A stretch of 64,000 nt of DNA from Raineya sp964654605 (GTDB taxonomy: Bacteria; Bacteroidota; Bacteroidia; Cytophagales; Thermonemataceae). Position 1 is the stretch's first letter, and every line of letters starts with the position of its first letter. The notes beneath the pieces are model-generated. The model saw only the letters and a program-made list of their open reading frames with translations. It was not told the DNA's origin and did not search any database. Shown here one piece after another: positions 63,062 through 64,000 of this stretch. The position numbers and the translations under genes are program-made. Where the stretch lies: the NCBI GenBank assembly GCA_964654605.1, contig CAZZLW010000036.1:84614-148613 (forward strand). Direction: 5' to 3'.

Positions 63062-63096
63062 AAAAAAGAAGGTGAACAACATTTACCTTCTTTTTT
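63062..63096 (+). terminator. Stem-loop between the two tRNA genes
   Basis: AAAAAAGAAGGT (63062-63073) pairs with ACCTTCTTTTTT (63085-63096), a 12-base perfect stem with T-run. It looks like a terminator for tRNA-Asp. No promoter could be found for tRNA-Ala beyond it, so readthrough or processing is possible. Confidence 0.6.
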
Positions 63097-63119
63097 AGTT
63101 TAAAGGTTATCCAAAATTA

Positions 63120-63192
63120 GGGTCTATAGCTCAGCTGGGAGAGCGCTTGAATGGCATTCAAGACGTCAGGAGTTCGAGCCTCCTTAGATCCA
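63120..63192 (+). tRNA. tRNA-Ala (anticodon GGC)
   Basis: 73 bases, canonical cloverleaf. Acceptor GGGTCTA pairs with TAGATCC (one G-T), D arm GCTC/GAGC, anticodon arm CTTGA-ATGGCAT-TCAAG with GGC, T arm AGGAG-TTCGAGC-CTCCT, discriminator A. CCA is not encoded. Confidence 0.95.
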
Positions 63193-63244
63193 CACCCTCA
63201 TTTTCGTAACATTCCTTATTTTTGTATAAATTCTTGAGGTTTAA

Positions 63245-64000
63245 TTGAAATTACCTTTATCAGTTTCGGTTATTTCTTATAATGAAGAAAGAATAATTGA
63301 AAAAATGTTAGAAAGTGTATTTCCAATTGCAGATGAAATCATTATTCTGGATTCATATTCGAATGATAATACAAAAGAAATAGCAAAGAAATATGGTGCT
63401 AAAATATTTGAAAAACAATGGACTGACTTTGTTACTCATAAAAATACTTCTCTTAATTTATGTTCAAATGAATGGGTTTTGTGCCTTGATTGTGATGAAA
63501 TATTAACAGAAAAATTAATAGAAGATATCAAAAGAGCTATAACTGAAAATAAATTTAACGGATTTTATCTGAAACGTAAAACTGTATATTTGGGTAAATT
63601 GCTAAATTATGCGTGGCAACCTGATTTAAACTTAAGGCTTGTAAATAAAGCAGGAAACCCACGTTGGGTTGGTCAAGATGTTCACGAAAGTTTGGTTATT
63701 GATGGTGAAATTGGTATTTTAAATGGTGATTTGTTGCATTATTCTTATTCAGATATTAAACATCACTTCGAAAAAACAATAACACTTTCCAAATTATCTG
63801 CAAATGCATATTATAAAAAGGGCAAAAGATTTAGAACATTAAATTTGTTTCTCAATCCGATTATCGCTTTCATTAGATTATATTTTATAAACAAAGGCAT
63901 ATTAGACGGTAAAATTGGATTTATTGCGGCTGTAAGTTCTTTTGTAGGTACTTTTCTCAAATATGCCTTTTTATTAGAAATTGAATTAAATCAAAAAGAA
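63245..64000 (+). CDS. Glycosyltransferase family 2, 5' part
   Basis: 252 codons open to the window edge. The GT-A signature LPLSVSVISYNEERIIEKML begins at a TTG start (63245); an in-frame stop lies just before it, and the first ATG, 20 codons in, would delete the conserved VSVISYNEER, so TTG is preferred. The metal-binding D-x-D-like block is VLCLDCDEIL; PRWVGQDVHESLVID and the C-terminal helix resemble LPS-core glucosyltransferases such as WaaE/KdtX. Cytosolic face of the inner membrane. Confidence 0.88.
   Translation, partial: MKLPLSVSVISYNEERIIEKMLESVFPIADEIIILDSYSNDNTKEIAKKYGAKIFEKQWTDFVTHKNTSLNLCSNEWVLCLDCDEILTEKLIEDIKRAITENKFNGFYLKRKTVYLGKLLNYAWQPDLNLRLVNKAGNPRWVGQDVHESLVIDGEIGILNGDLLHYSYSDIKHHFEKTITLSKLSANAYYKKGKRFRTLNLFLNPIIAFIRLYFINKGILDGKIGFIAAVSSFVGTFLKYAFLLEIELNQKE

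Overview
The window is AT-rich chromosomal DNA from a gliding, rod-type member of the Bacteroidota, most likely order Cytophagales. The evidence is: two GldJ/GldK-like lipoproteins, cargo proteins carrying type A and type B (gliding-motility) C-terminal sorting domains of the type IX secretion system, two TonB-dependent receptors with carboxypeptidase-regulatory N-terminal domains, a NifU-like/RibD pair, and promoters of the Bacteroidota form TTTG-N19..22-TANNTTTG. Species cannot be named from the sequence. No phage, transposase or CRISPR array was found.

Layout. 1-5.8 kb: the front half of a TonB-dependent receptor, a HAD phosphatase, a zinc-ribbon/coiled-coil protein, NhaD and a GAF histidine kinase. 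6.0-8.0 kb: nuoA and nuoB, separated by a two-gene insert (a PD-(D/E)XK Mrr-like nuclease and a protein resembling a degenerate TOPRIM fold). 8.2-20.7 kb: AI-2E permease, TPR protein, Nfu, RibD, GT9 glycosyltransferase, a lipoprotein, a CHASE2-FecR/TPR operon, MeaB, a CDF metal exporter and aspartate kinase. 20.7-25.4 kb: a repeat array and a 1460-residue T9SS surface protein. 25.4-31.9 kb: Dxr, a pseudokinase-LysM membrane protein, TPR, response regulator, CBS protein, hydrolase and a DUF4397 lipoprotein. 31.9-42.6 kb: an Oar-like receptor, rpmH-rnpA, Mrp, GDP-fucose synthase, a stand-alone NuoL, a DUF3127 protein, a PLP trans-sulfuration enzyme and a small heat-shock protein. 42.6-53.9 kb: a BatA-like protein, a thioesterase, an ECF sigma factor with a putative membrane anti-sigma partner, a lipocalin-like secreted protein, NhaA, an AddB-like nuclease and an outer-membrane barrel. 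53.9-62.1 kb: a sigma-54 activator divergent from the GldJ/K pair and a type B sorted propeller protein. 62.2-64 kb: AroE, tRNA-Asp, tRNA-Ala and a truncated family 2 glycosyltransferase.

Most genes are housekeeping or envelope functions in short operons. The points most worth following up are the nuclease/TOPRIM-like pair inside the split nuo locus, the pseudokinase-LysM fusion next to dxr, a dispersed non-coding repeat family with four copies, a terminator whose stem contains the -7 box of the next gene, a tRNA-Asp with a badly pairing acceptor stem, and a ten-cytosine tract inside the large surface-protein gene.
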